DNA of 64,000 nt from Eutreptiella sp. 'Long Island Sound 2002' (lineage: Eukaryota; Euglenozoa; Euglenophyceae; Eutreptiales; Eutreptiaceae). The notes under the pieces are model-generated. The model was not told the origin of the DNA. It was given only the letters and a program-made list of their open reading frames with translations, and ran no database searches. Positions 42,166 through 54,100 of the stretch are shown here, piece by piece. Numbering within the stretch: position 1 is the first letter of the stretch; the number at the start of each line of letters is the position of its first letter. A program made the translations under genes and the position numbers. The DNA lies in assembly GCA_964036045.1 (NCBI GenBank), contig OZ038380.1:13909629-13973628 (forward strand), read 5' to 3'.

Positions 42166-42770
42166 GGGGGGGGGGGTACATTTGTCCCACAGCTCAGTGT
42201 GGTAGCAGAAATAACAAATAGGCAGGGCGAGCCAAATCTGAAACCAGAAGATGTGTTTGCTCCATTCTTCTTCTTCTTTGTCTCAGTGTCAACAGTTCCA
42301 CTGAGTACAGTGTGAGCTCTCAGGCAACAGCCTGGGTCAAGCCTTCTTCTTCTTTGTCTTTCTTCCATTCAAGTAGAGAGGGCGTTTTCACACAGCAGGC
42401 ACAACGCCAATTATTACCACCCACCTACAGAAGCATGCATGATCAATTCAAAACAGCTTAGGGTGCAGAATTCAGGACCCTTGGACGCGTGGCAAGCATG
42501 AGACTAAAACCAAAAATCCCTGGTACCGGCAGGAGCTGTAGGGGGCAGAGCTCACGACCCTGGGATGCGTGGCTACCAGTGGGGGAAAACAGCCGACTTT
42601 TCACATGGGGCGGTGCGCATCATGCTATCCCATTCATTCTCTTTTACCCATACTCATACAATGCTCTTCAAGAAGGTTTGCTTTGCGCATGCACTGGTGA
42701 GAGACACCCCTCTCAAATTTGAGACCCTTCAGGCTGCATGGTCCTTGCAAAAAAGCAAAAAGTGGTTACG

Positions 42771-42882
42771 GGGGAATGTTTGCCGGGCGCGAGCCCGGCG
42801 CACTACCTTTGTATTAAGTATCCTATCTCTAGCCCCAAGTTTATCCTCACCTTGGGAAGTCCCCCAAGTAGACCGCACTAGA
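42771..42882 (+). repeat. Dispersed direct repeat 2, copy a
   Basis: About 110 bp, starting GGGGAATGTTTG and ending CCGCACTAGA, repeated at 43670-43774. Inside it CGGGCGCGAGCCCG is a short perfect inverted repeat. A shared stretch (ATCTCTAGCCCCAAGTTTAT) is identical in both copies. It may be a small non-autonomous element. Confidence 0.65.
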
Positions 42883-43669
42883 CCTTGTATAAACCAAAAT
42901 GTGAGAATTCAACAAAACAAAATGTCACTCCCACCAGTTCCAACCACCACCCTTGCAATCGTCATAAACTGGGTGCAAAGGATGGGCCAGATTCTTAGAC
43001 ACGGCGAGAAGGTACTCCAAAATGTTTGGTGAGGTGGGGACAAAAACAGGCACGGGTGGGTAATGGTCAAAAAAAGATGCCCAGCGCGCTACCGCTCCCC
43101 CTAAAGGTCACATCCCACACCACCCGCCATTCACGCATTCCAGGTGGCACGTGGATGGTTTGTGCCTGGACTTGTTCTTGGTTTCTTTATGGCCATGTTT
43201 CTCAACATGCCAGTGGCAAGGGTAGGAAGCCTGCGCATGTTCTTCGCGTGCAAGCCGTTTGCAACCCACGTTTGTGTTCCAGATTAGTGATGTTCGCTAA
43301 AAGCACAATGTTAAAAAGCGTCAATGCACTGCGAATTTGCTTATTTGGAATGCCTGGTTTGGAAAACCTTGAGTTTCTGTGGAATTTTTTCTGTGGAATT
43401 GATCCAACAAGGTTGATAGCTTTGGATGATTATCTGATGAAATGGCTGAGGCCTTTTGGGGGACAAAAGGCCCAGAACTTGTGAGATCTGTATCATTTTC
43501 AGCCCCTAGTATGTGAGCAGAGTTTAAGCAGAGTCCGGGCAGGCCCCGGCAGGGAGGAGGGGTGAATCCAGGCAGGCTTGGGCAGGGAGCGATCAACCAG
43601 GCAGACCCAGGCACAAGTTAAGAACACTAGGCACAAGTTAAGAACACTGGGACCCTGAGTCCATGTTTG

Positions 43670-43774
43670 GGGGAATGTTTGTGCGGCGCACGCCCGGCGC
43701 ACTACGCAAGTATCCAATCTCTAGCCCCAAGTTTATCCTCACCTAGGGAAGTCCCCCAACTAGGCCGCACTAGA
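43670..43774 (+). repeat. Dispersed direct repeat 2, copy b
   Basis: Second copy of 42771-42882, with substitutions in the palindromic part and a short internal deletion. Just before it lies a 20-bp tandem duplication (GCACAAGTTAAGAACACT, about 43611-43649). Confidence 0.65.
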
Positions 43775-44068
43775 CGGCAAATCAATCCTCCCCCCACCCC
43801 TCAGCCCAAAAAAAACCCTCTCCTTTCCAACTCTCTTCTCAACGATGCCTGTTATCACTGCAACACACAGAAAACACATCGCACATAATGCCCGAAACTC
43901 TTTCCACATGACCCCATTCAATACCGTTTTCAGGTAGAAGAAGCAGTGGTAGAAGAAGCAAGCACTTTGCAAAACAGAGAGGATGTGAATTCTTGGACGT
44001 TTGCGAATAACACCAGTTTTTCATGCAGTCCCTAAGTTTGTGGCAAATGTGTTTCCTGAAATAGATAA

Positions 44069-44203
44069 ACATGTAATGTAGCGTCAGCATGTTGCATCAA
44101 CCCAACAGCATACAGCTGCAGGCAGCTAGCGAACAAAAATGTGTTCCATAATGTAAGAACACATGTAATGCAATGTCAGCATGTCGCATCAACCCAACAG
44201 CAT
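44069..44203 (+). repeat. Pair of 43-bp direct repeats, 92 bp apart
   Basis: ACATGTAATG...AACCCAACAGCAT occurs at 44069-44111 and 44161-44203 with a few differences. Likely a local duplication. Confidence 0.6.
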
Positions 44204-45905
44204 TCAGGAGGATGCAAAGATGAAATGTTGGCATGTGTCATCAGTCCAAGAGCAAACATTGCTGGGGCTGGATGCTCTCATGCACCTGATGGAACAGAGA
44301 TGGGGGCAAGATATCAAATTCAGCTCCGTTGATGATAACAACCATTGTTGAAAACAACAATTGGCATATTCTAATTTTACACCTGTTGTGAAAAGTAGAT
44401 GTAGAGCTAATGTACATGCGCGGCTCCTGGATACCACAAATTTCTGCAAATGCTCTGTTCAGTTCTTGGATGAATGATTGTACATGTGATTGTGGGTGCA
44501 TGCCAGAAAGACCTGAAAAATTAGAGTTACTCAAGAACTGGAAAAAGGCAACTCTAGAGTCACGTACTTCTCCTGTTTTTGTTGTTTCCCTGCTTAGAAT
44601 GCTTGATTGTCAGAAATTTACATGGGGCATCTAGAGGGGCCATTCCAAGGACTGACAGCATTTTGCGTCCGTATCAATTTGGTCCCAATAGACAAATTAG
44701 CAGTAGGTAATTTGACCCCAGGTAATCATGCACTGAGGTAGTATCTTGGTGCAACTGTACAACACAGCTGGGCTCACAGCAATTGACAGATTTCAGTGCA
44801 CTGAGCTCTGGACGTTCCATTGCACCAATACACCAAATTTACACAGGACCTTGAAATTCCACATACCAGAGACAAGAAAGGGCTCTGCGGTGTATGCGAA
44901 ACATTAAGACATGCAGTTGCACGTCTGCACTTCTGCGCAGATGCATTGCTTTGCAATGGGCAGAAGCAGTAAAAAAAATTCCTGAAAATTTTGCACCATG
45001 TCGAGGACAAGTTGCAAGCATTTGTCAGGTGGGATGTTAGAGTTCTGAGAGGAAGTCAGCAACTCCACAAAGGTTGATAAAGGGTGAACGGCTATTTATA
45101 CATTTGTTGGCTACAGCTAGTGAGCCAATTCAATAGATTTGTTGCTGGTCTGCCAAATGCACATCATTCAGCCTTTGATGTACAGACGAGAATAAGAAAC
45201 ATGCTTACCTACTGCTTTGAACCATATTTCAATCTCCATTCTCAGAACCGCAGCCTCAGTGTACATTATACAGCAGAGACCCCCTGCAATTTGCACGAGG
45301 GAGGTAATGATAGACTTTTGCGGGTGAGTGTACCTCGATTCGAGGCTGGCATGCATTGTGTTGACCCTGAAAACAAGCAGTGCCAGCATCATTGCCTTTC
45401 TCCACTCTCCACTACACCCTGTAGCAGGTAGGGTAGCAGGTAGGGTAACAAAAAACAAATTAAATTTCACAAACTGCCACAAGATGGAAAGGGGCAAGCT
45501 TTCAGCAGAACAAGCAAAATCATCTTGCACTGTGCCCCTGAGGCAAAAAATGTGCAAGAGCTGATCCAATCCCATCCAATCCAACAACTTTGCGTGGCAA
45601 AACACGACTTTTTTCCTGGTCCTAGATGGGTGTGGGTGTAAATTCGGGGGGGTTCCTATATTGCGTGATCCTGAGGAGGGCTGGTAACTGATGGAGGGTT
45701 GACCAAGAGGACAAGCAGGCAGCCAAAAGATAAATCGGAGCCAACCCCACGAACTGCGGGCCAGCAACCTGTAGCTGCCCAGTTGTGCAAAACAAGAAGG
45801 CAGGCTTGCCGAACAACCAGGAGTGAAGCTTTGGGCTCCTGGTATCTTCTGGCCTTTCAGCATATCCAATAGTGCTGTCAATATATACTAGAGACAAAGA
45901 ACTCG

Positions 45906-46353
45906 ACATCCACGTGAATGGTCACCGAGTGTCTCCCTGCTCCAGTCAGGGGGAGGAAATCCACTGAAAGGGACCCAAGCAGAGCCGGATGTAGGAAACA
46001 CACTACTACGACAGTCACATTTCCAGGAGAAAGCAAGCAGAAGGGGGAGGAAAGGGAAACCCAACGATCAGGGAAGTAGGAAACACACTGCCACGACTGT
46101 CACATTTCCAGGCAACTAGAAAGGAGAGCAAGCGGCAGTCCAACCAACGGGGATGCAGGCAACGAACTGCCACAAATGTCAGCTACCCTAACGAATTACG
46201 AAGAAATCAAAAAAAGATTAGGGTTCCTGTCCCGCAGGCATAACTGTCATAAATGCAAATGTGCTTATTTGGCCTGTGTTCTTAGATCAAAATGATCTTT
46301 CACTGAGTTGCAGGTGCACCCACATGGAAAGATGACACAGCCATGGCTGAGAT
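45906..46353 (-). other. 3' flank of the PEPCK gene with 80-bp imperfect repeats
   Basis: Three imperfect tandem copies of a unit of roughly 80 bp lie at about 45985-46190, marked by AACACACT..CACGAC.GTCACATTTCCAGG and a weaker third copy. No clear polyadenylation signal was recognised downstream of the PEPCK stop, and no gene is visible. Confidence 0.5.
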
Positions 46354-48144
46354 TCACGCCTTCGTATGGTATGCCCCAACTGGCACAGTACTGTCCTTGA
46401 ATGAAAGGCCACAAGGGGTGGTCTGAGAACTGAACCTCATCAAGATGGCATCCAGCTCAGCATCGACAGATTTGGGGAGTTTACTGAGCCCTCGATAGAA
46501 GCTTCGAATTCTGTCAGCCTCTGCTTGCCACTCTTTCTGATCAACGCGGAAAAGCTTTTGAAGGGTTTGAGCAGACATCTCAAGACCCTTGGTATCCAGT
46601 GCACCTGCAGGCGGCACAAACCCAAGAGGGGTGCGCAGAACTTGCCCAGACCCCTCCACACGCTCCCAGATCCACTTCAGAACACGTGAGTTCTCTCCAA
46701 AACCAGGCCACATAATGTGATTATTCTCATCTTCCTTGAAGAAGTTCATGTGGAAGACCTTTGGCAAGTTGTACCCAAGGTCCTCGCGGAGTGCATCCCA
46801 TTGAGAAATGTAATCATTCATGTTAATTCCACAGTGCAGCGACATTGCAAACGGATCATATTTCACCATGTCAGCTGCCCTTGTGGACAGAGTAGCACCC
46901 AGCGTCATTCCAGCGAGCCAGTGGTACGCTTCATGCACCAACGGCAGGGTGTCCTTACGACGACTACCAAAAACGAATGCCGAAATTGGAACTCCGTGTG
47001 GATGGTTGCTGTCAGGGTCCATCACAGGACAATTGCTGTGTGGAGTGAGGTAGCGGCTGTTCCAGTGTGCAGCAGGGGTGCCACTTCCTGAGGTCCAAGG
47101 CTTGCCTTGCCAGTCAATGATGGACCTGGGGGCATCATTGGTCAGTCCCTCCCACCAAACACCTCCATCTGCCGTAACAGCGACGTTGCTGAATATAGTG
47201 TTCGACTTGATGGTCTCAATGATCCCGGGATCTCTGGCCATAGAGCGACCGCCAGCAGAACCTGAGAAACCGTCCTCCGGATTGACCGCATACAGACGAC
47301 CATCGCGGCCAATGTACAGCCATGCAATGTCATCACTAACACACGTAACTTTCCATCCAGGGATTGTTGGCACCATCATAGCGAGTCCCGTCTTGCCGCA
47401 GTTGGGTGGCATCAGCAGGCACATGTAATGCTTGGTACCGGCAGGTGGTTGCACTCCAATGACCGCACATCTGGAAACGAGGAACTTTTCATGTTGAGAA
47501 ATGACTGAACCAAGTCTCAGCGCGAAACATGACTTAGACATGACACTATTCGCTCCGTACATGCTGCCATAAGACCAAAGCTCGGCAGTGTCGTTGAACT
47601 GGGCCACCATTCGCTTTTGAGGGTCACAGGGCCATGGCACATCACACTGACCAGACGCCAACGGGACCCCCACTGAGTGGACACACTGGACGAACGGCTG
47701 GTCCTTGGCTAGGACGTGCAACACCTGGGATCCCATTCTGGTAGTTGCCCGCAAACCAAGAACAGCATAAAGAGAATCGGTAATTTGGATGCCAACCTTC
47801 GAGAGCTTGCAGTCGATAGGGCCCAAACAGAATGGAACAACGTACATTGTGCGACCCTTCATGGACGCCTCAAACAGAGACGCAATTTTTTCCTTCATCT
47901 TGTTTGGGTCTTCCCAATTGTTCAGAGGACCAACTTCCTCTTGATTCTTAGAACAAACAAATACCTCTTTGGAATGCCACACAGCATCGTTGGGATTGGA
48001 TTGGGCGACGAAGCTGTTCGGATGCTTAGCAGCAGCCAATCTAACGAAAGTACCCTGTTGCACTAGTTTGTCACAAAAGAAGCTGTATTCAGCATCGGAA
48101 CCATTGCACCAATGAACAGCATCAGGGGCCAGAAATTCTTTCAT
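46354..48144 (-). other. PEPCK unit 10: divergent C-terminal unit, probable pseudoenzyme
   Basis: 596 residues with the full PEPCK layout but far from units A and B. Aligned by eye, the substrate-binding Arg of VARVE is Trp (AVWHSK, near 47975), the Lys of GKKC that ligates the metal is Ser (SKSC, near 47535), and the metal-ligating His of AEHC is Arg (VSRC, near 47470). The P-loop is PPNCGKTG, the Asp pair (SDDIAW) is kept, and [10 protein letters not shown] is kept. In the vertebrate numbering I recall, these are R87, K244 and H264. Nucleotide binding may survive while catalysis should not. The chain ends AYHTKA with no peroxisomal signal. Confidence 0.85.
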
Positions 48145-51100
48145 ACTTTCTACCCAGGACAACAGAGCGCCACTTTGGGTCAGAGCCACCGTAGTTGCTG
48201 ACCCACGGAGACGACCTTCCAACTCATCCAAATTGTGCAGCAAAATTTCAGGCAACCGTTCACCAAACTGGTTGTAATACTTGCGAACCTCTGGGATTTC
48301 CTTCAGCCAGCCTTCAGTGTCCACACTCAACAAATGCGCCATCTCAGCTGGAGTGGTGTCAATGCCATCGGTGTCCAGTGCGTCTACTGTTGGCAGATAT
48401 CCAAGCGGTGTGGGGCGGGCTTTGCCAGTGCCATCCACACGCTCACACACCCACTTCAACACACGGGAATTCTCCCCAAAACCAGGCCAGATGAATCGCC
48501 CTTCAGCATCTGCTTGGAACCAATTGGTGTAGAAGATCTTGGGTGCAAGATAGCCAAGCTTTTCGCGGAAGTTCACCCAGTGTCCAAAGTAATCAGCCAT
48601 ATTGTAGCCACAGAATGGCAGCATGGCAAATGGATCACGGCGCACAGCACCAACGGTGCCCTCTGCTGCAGCCGTCAACTGAGAGCCGATAATGGATCCC
48701 ATGAACACACCATGCTTCCAGCTGAAAGCTTCCGTCACCAATGGCACCAGGTTCGGGCGGCGACCTCCAAACAGAATGGCACAGATGGGCACACCCTTCG
48801 GATTCTCCCACTCAGGATCAATCACAGGGCACTGAGATGCAGGCGTCGTGTACCGTGCATTTGGGTGTGCAGCCTTGCGACCACAGTCTGGGGTCCACGG
48901 CTGGCCAGTCCAATCAATCAGGCCTTCGGGGGCGGTCTTGGTCATGCCCTCCCACCACACATCACCATCTGGGGTCAGCGCAACATTTGTGAAGATGCAG
49001 TTCTTCTCCAATGTCTGCATTGCACTCAGATTGGACTTGTTCGATGTGCCTGGTGCCACCCCAAAGAACCCAGACTCAGGGTTGATGGCATACAGCCTGC
49101 CATCCTCTCCCACGTGCATCCAGGCGATGTCATCTCCCACACAACGCACCTTCCAGCCGGGAACGGACGGAACCAGCATTGCAAGATTGGTCTTGCCACA
49201 GGCACTCGGGAAGGCTGCAACAATGTAGTATTCCTTGCCCTCTGGTGATGTCAGCCCCAAGATCAAGCAATGCTCTGCCAGCCAGCCCTCCTTGCGGGCC
49301 ATGGTGGATGCAATGCGCAGGGCATAGCACTTCTTGCCCAGCAGCGCGTTGCCTCCATATCCACTGCCAAACGACCACACACTGGGTTCTTCAGGGAAGT
49401 GCACAATCCAGCGGTTGTCAGGGTTGCATGGCCAGGGAACATCCTTTGCACCTGGTGCCACAGGCTTGCCCACAGAGTGCAGGCACTTCAGGAACGGCGT
49501 CTTCTCGTCAATCAGACGCAGCACCTTGGTGCCAATGCGGCACATGATCTTCATATTCACCACCACGTATGCAGAGTCCGTGATCTCAACACCAAACTTG
49601 GAGTATGGTGATCCAAGGGGTCCCATGCAGAATGGAATCACGTACATGGTGCGCCCTTCCATGCATCCCTTGAACAATCCAATCAGCTTCTTCTTCATCT
49701 CCACAGGATCAGCCCAATTGTTCGTCGGACCAGCGTCATCCTTGTCGGTGGTGCAGATAAACGTCTGCTTCTCAACACGGGCAACATCCGCAGGGTCCGA
49801 TCGGCAGAGGAAACTGTTTGGGCGCTTCTTCTCGTTCAGCCGAATGAACGTACCACCCTTCACCATCAACTCACAAAGCTCAGCATACTCCTCATCGGTG
49901 CCGGTGGCCCACCGCACATGGGCGGGCTTGCACATGTCTCGCATCTCACTCACCCACTGCAGCAAATCTTCGTTGGAAAGAGGAATGTGTGCAGAAGACT
50001 GTAAACGACTCTCCAGCTTCTCCAGAGCCTGCGTCAGCTCAACAGGAACACGATCTCCAAACTGGGCATAATACTTCTGAACCTCTGGGATTTCCTTCAG
50101 CCAGCCTTCAGTGTCCACACTCAACAAATGCGCCATCTCAGCTGGAGTGGTGTCAATGCCATCGGTGTCCAGTGCGTCTACTGTTGGCAGATATCCAAGC
50201 GGTGTGGGGCGGGCTTTGCCAGTGCCATCCACACGCTCACACACCCACTTCAACACACGGGAATTCTCCCCAAAACCAGGCCAGATGAATCGCCCTTCAG
50301 CATCTGCTTGGAACCAATTGGTGTAGAAGATCTTGGGTGCAAGATAGCCAAGCTTCTTGCGGAAGTTCACCCAGTGTCCAAAGTAATCAGCCATATTGTA
50401 GCCACAGAATGGCAGCATAGCAAATGGATCACGGCGCACAGCACCAACGGTGCCCTCTGCTGCAGCCGTCAACTGAGAGCCGATAATGGATCCCATGAAC
50501 ACACCATGCTTCCAGCTGAAAGCTTCCGTCACCAATGGCACCAGGTTCGGGCGGCGACCTCCAAACAGAATGGCACAGATGGGCACACCCTTCGGATTCT
50601 CCCACTTAGGATCAATCACAGGGCACTGAGATGCAGGCGTCGTGTACCGTGCATTTGGGTGTGCAGCCTTGCGACCACAGTCTGGGGTCCACGGCTGGCC
50701 AGTCCAATCAATCAGGCCTTCGGGGGCGGTCTTGGTCATGCCCTCCCACCACACATCACCATCTGGGGTCAGCGCAACATTTGTGAAGATGGAGTTCTTC
50801 TCCAATGTCTGCATTGCACTCAGATTGGACTTGTTCGATGTGCCTGGTGCCACCCCAAAGAACCCAGACTCAGGGTTGATGGCATACAGCCTGCCATCCT
50901 CTCCCACGTGCATCCAGGCGATGTCATCTCCCACACAACGCACCTTCCAGCCGGGAACGGACGGAACCAGCATTGCAAGATTGGTCTTGCCACAGGCACT
51001 CGGGAAGGCTGCAACAATGTAGTATTCCTTGCCCTCTGGTGATGTCAGCCCCAAGATCAAGCAATGCTCTGCCAGCCAGCCCTCCTTGCGGGCCATGGTG

Positions 51101-54100
51101 GATGCAATGCGCAGGGCATAGCACTTCTTGCCCAGCAGCGCGTTGCCTCCATATCCACTGCCAAACGACCACACACTGGGTTCTTCAGGGAAGTGCACAA
51201 TCCAGCGGTTGTCAGGGTTGCATGGCCAGGGAACATCCTTTGCACCTGGTGCCACAGGCTTGCCCACAGAGTGCAGGCACTTCAGGAACGGCGTCTTCTC
51301 GTCAATCAGACGCAGCACCTTGGTGCCAATGCGGCACATGATCTTCATGTTCACCACCACGTATGCAGAGTCCGTGATCTCAACACCAAACTTGGAGTAT
51401 GGTGATCCAAGGGGTCCCATGCAGAATGGAATCACGTACATGGTACGCCCTTCCATGCATCCCTTGAACAGTCCAATCAGCTTCTTCTTCATCTCCACAG
51501 GATCAGCCCAATTGTTCGTCGGACCAGCATCATCCTTGTCGGTGGTGCAGATAAACGTCTGCTTCTCAACACGGGCAACATCCGCAGGGTCCGATCGGCA
51601 GAGGAAACTGTTTGGGCGCTTCTTCTCGTTCAGCCGAATGAACGTACCACCCTTCACCATCAACTCACAAAGCTCAGCATACTCCTCATCGGTGCCGGTG
51701 GCCCACCGCACATGGGCGGGCTTGCACATGTCTCGCATCTCCTGCACCCATGAAATCAGCGCCTGGTTGTTCGTGGGGACAACATCAACAGAACCCAAAC
51801 GCTTCTCCAGGCTGTCCAGCTCCTCAACCAATGCTGCAGGCAACCTCTTGCCAAACTGCTTGTAGTACTCACGAACACCACTGATCTCGGCAAACCACTC
51901 CTTAGGGTCAACCGTCAGCAACCTGCTCATACTGCTGACATTGAATTCATCTTCCAACCCACTGATATCAATGCTGTCGATGGTGGGCACCTGACCAATG
52001 GGGGTCATCACGCTGTGGCCAGTCGGATTGCGTCCCAATCGCTCGCAGACCCACTTTAATACACGCGAGTTCTCTCCAAAACCAGGCCAGATGAACGATC
52101 CCTTTTCGTCCCGTCTGAACCAGTTCACAAAGAAAATCTTGGGCATGTTGTACCCCAGCTTGTGGCGGAACTGCGCCCAGTGGTTGAAGTAATCTCCCAT
52201 ATTGTACCCACAGAACGGAAGCATGGCAAACGGATCGCGCCGCACACTGCCCACCGTGCCCTCAGCTGCAGCAGTGAGCTCAGATCCAATGATGGAGCCC
52301 ATGAACACACCCTGCGACCAGGTGAAAGCCTCGGTCACCAGTGGGACAACCGAATTGCGTCGCCCTCCAAACAGAATGGCGTCAATGGGCACACCCATCG
52401 GGTTCTCCCACTCAGGATCAATCACAGGGCACTGAGATGCAGGCGTCGTGTACCGCGCATTCGGGTGTGCAGCCTTGCGACCACAGTCTGGGGTCCAGGG
52501 CAGACCAGTCCAATCGATCAATGACTCTGGGGCCGTCTTGGTCATGCCCTCCCACCACACATCACCATCTGGGGTCAAGCCGACATTGGTAAAGATGGAG
52601 TTCTTCTTCAATGTCTGCATTGCACTCAGGTTGGACGAGTTGGATGTGCCTGGTGCCACCCCAAAGAACCCAGACTCAGGGTTGATGGCATACAGCCTGC
52701 CATCCTCTCCCACGTGCATCCAGGCGATGTCATCTCCCACACACTGCACTTGCCATCCGGGAATCGTTGGCACCAGCATTGCAAGATTGGTCTTGCCACA
52801 GGCACTCGGGAAACCGGCTGCAACATAGTGCTTCTTGCCCTCCGGCGACGTCAGCCCCAAGATCAAGCAATGCTCTGCCAGCCAGCCCTCCTTGCGGGCC
52901 AACGTGGATGCAATCCGCAGGGCATAGCACTTCTTGCCCAGCAGCGCGTTGCCTCCATATCCACTGCCAAACGACCACACACTGGGCTCCTCGGAGAAAT
53001 GCACAATGTACCGGTTGTCAGGGTTGCATGGCCAGGGAACATCCTTTGCACCAGCTTTGAGTGGCATGCCCACAGAGTGCAGGCACTTCAGGAAAAATGT
53101 ATCCTCTCCAATCGCACGCAACACCTTGGTGCCAATGCGGCACATGATCTTCATGTTCACCACCACGTATGCAGAGTCCGTGATCTCAACACCAAATTTG
53201 GAGTATGGCGAATTGAGTGGTCCCATGCAGAATGGAATCACGTACATGGTACGCCCTTCCATGCATCCCTTGAACAGTCCAATCAGCTTCTTCTTCATCT
53301 CCACAGGATCAGCCCAATTGTTCGTCGGACCAGCGTCATCCTTGTCGGTGGTGCAGATAAACGTCTGCTTCTCAACACGGGCAACATCCGCAGGGTCCGA
53401 TCGGCAGAGGAAACTGTTTGGGCGCTTCTTCTCGTTCAGCCGAATGAACGTACCACCCTTCACCATCAACTCACAAAGCTCAGCATACTCCTCATCGGTG
53501 CCGGTGGCCCACCGCACATGGGCGGGCTTGCACATGTCTCGCATCTCACTCACCCACTGCAGCAACTGTTTGTTGTGGATGGGGACATCAGCAGAGGCCT
53601 TCAACCGACTCTCCAGCTTCTCCAGAGCCTGCGTCAGCTCAACAGGAACACGATCTCCAAACTGGGCATAATACTTCTGAACCTCTGGGATTTCCTTCAG
53701 CCAGCCTTCAGTGTCCACACTCAACAAATGCGCCATCTCAGCTGGAGTGGTGTCAATGCCATCGGTGTCCAGTGCGTCTACTGTTGGCAGATATCCAAGC
53801 GGTGTGGGGCGGGCTTTGCCAGTGCCATCCACACGCTCACACACCCACTTCAACACACGGGAATTCTCCCCAAAACCAGGCCAGATGAATCGCCCTTCAG
53901 CATCTGCTTGGAACCAATTGGTGTAGAAGATCTTGGGTGCAAGATAGCCAAGCTTCTTGCGGAAGTTCACCCAGTGTCCAAAGTAATCAGCCATATTGTA
54001 GCCACAGAATGGCAGCATAGCAAATGGATCACGGCGCACAGCACCAACGGTGCCCTCTGCTGCAGCCGTCAACTGAGAGCCGATAATGGATCCCATGAAC

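Larger units (their letters stand above)
40904..45905 (-). other. Probable intron-rich region with candidate exons, unresolved
   Basis: No long ORF. Minus-strand segments with good splice contexts include 41884-41938 (acceptor TTTTCAG, donor GTAAGC; Cys-rich SHGSCCYTWHGCYPKA), about 44405-44512 (acceptor TTTTTCAG; FIQELNRAFAEICGIQ), about 44865-44975 (acceptor ATTTTCAG, donor GTATGT) and about 45210-45283 (acceptor TTGCAG, donor GTAAGC). Frames and phases could not be chained into one protein by reading. They may be exons of the SRCR gene or chance matches. Confidence 0.3.

Noticed and set aside
42480-42560. tRNA-like segments on the minus strand
   Set aside because: Two similar GGGTC..GA..TCTGC stretches recall a B-box, but the match is poor and no A-box or arms could be paired.
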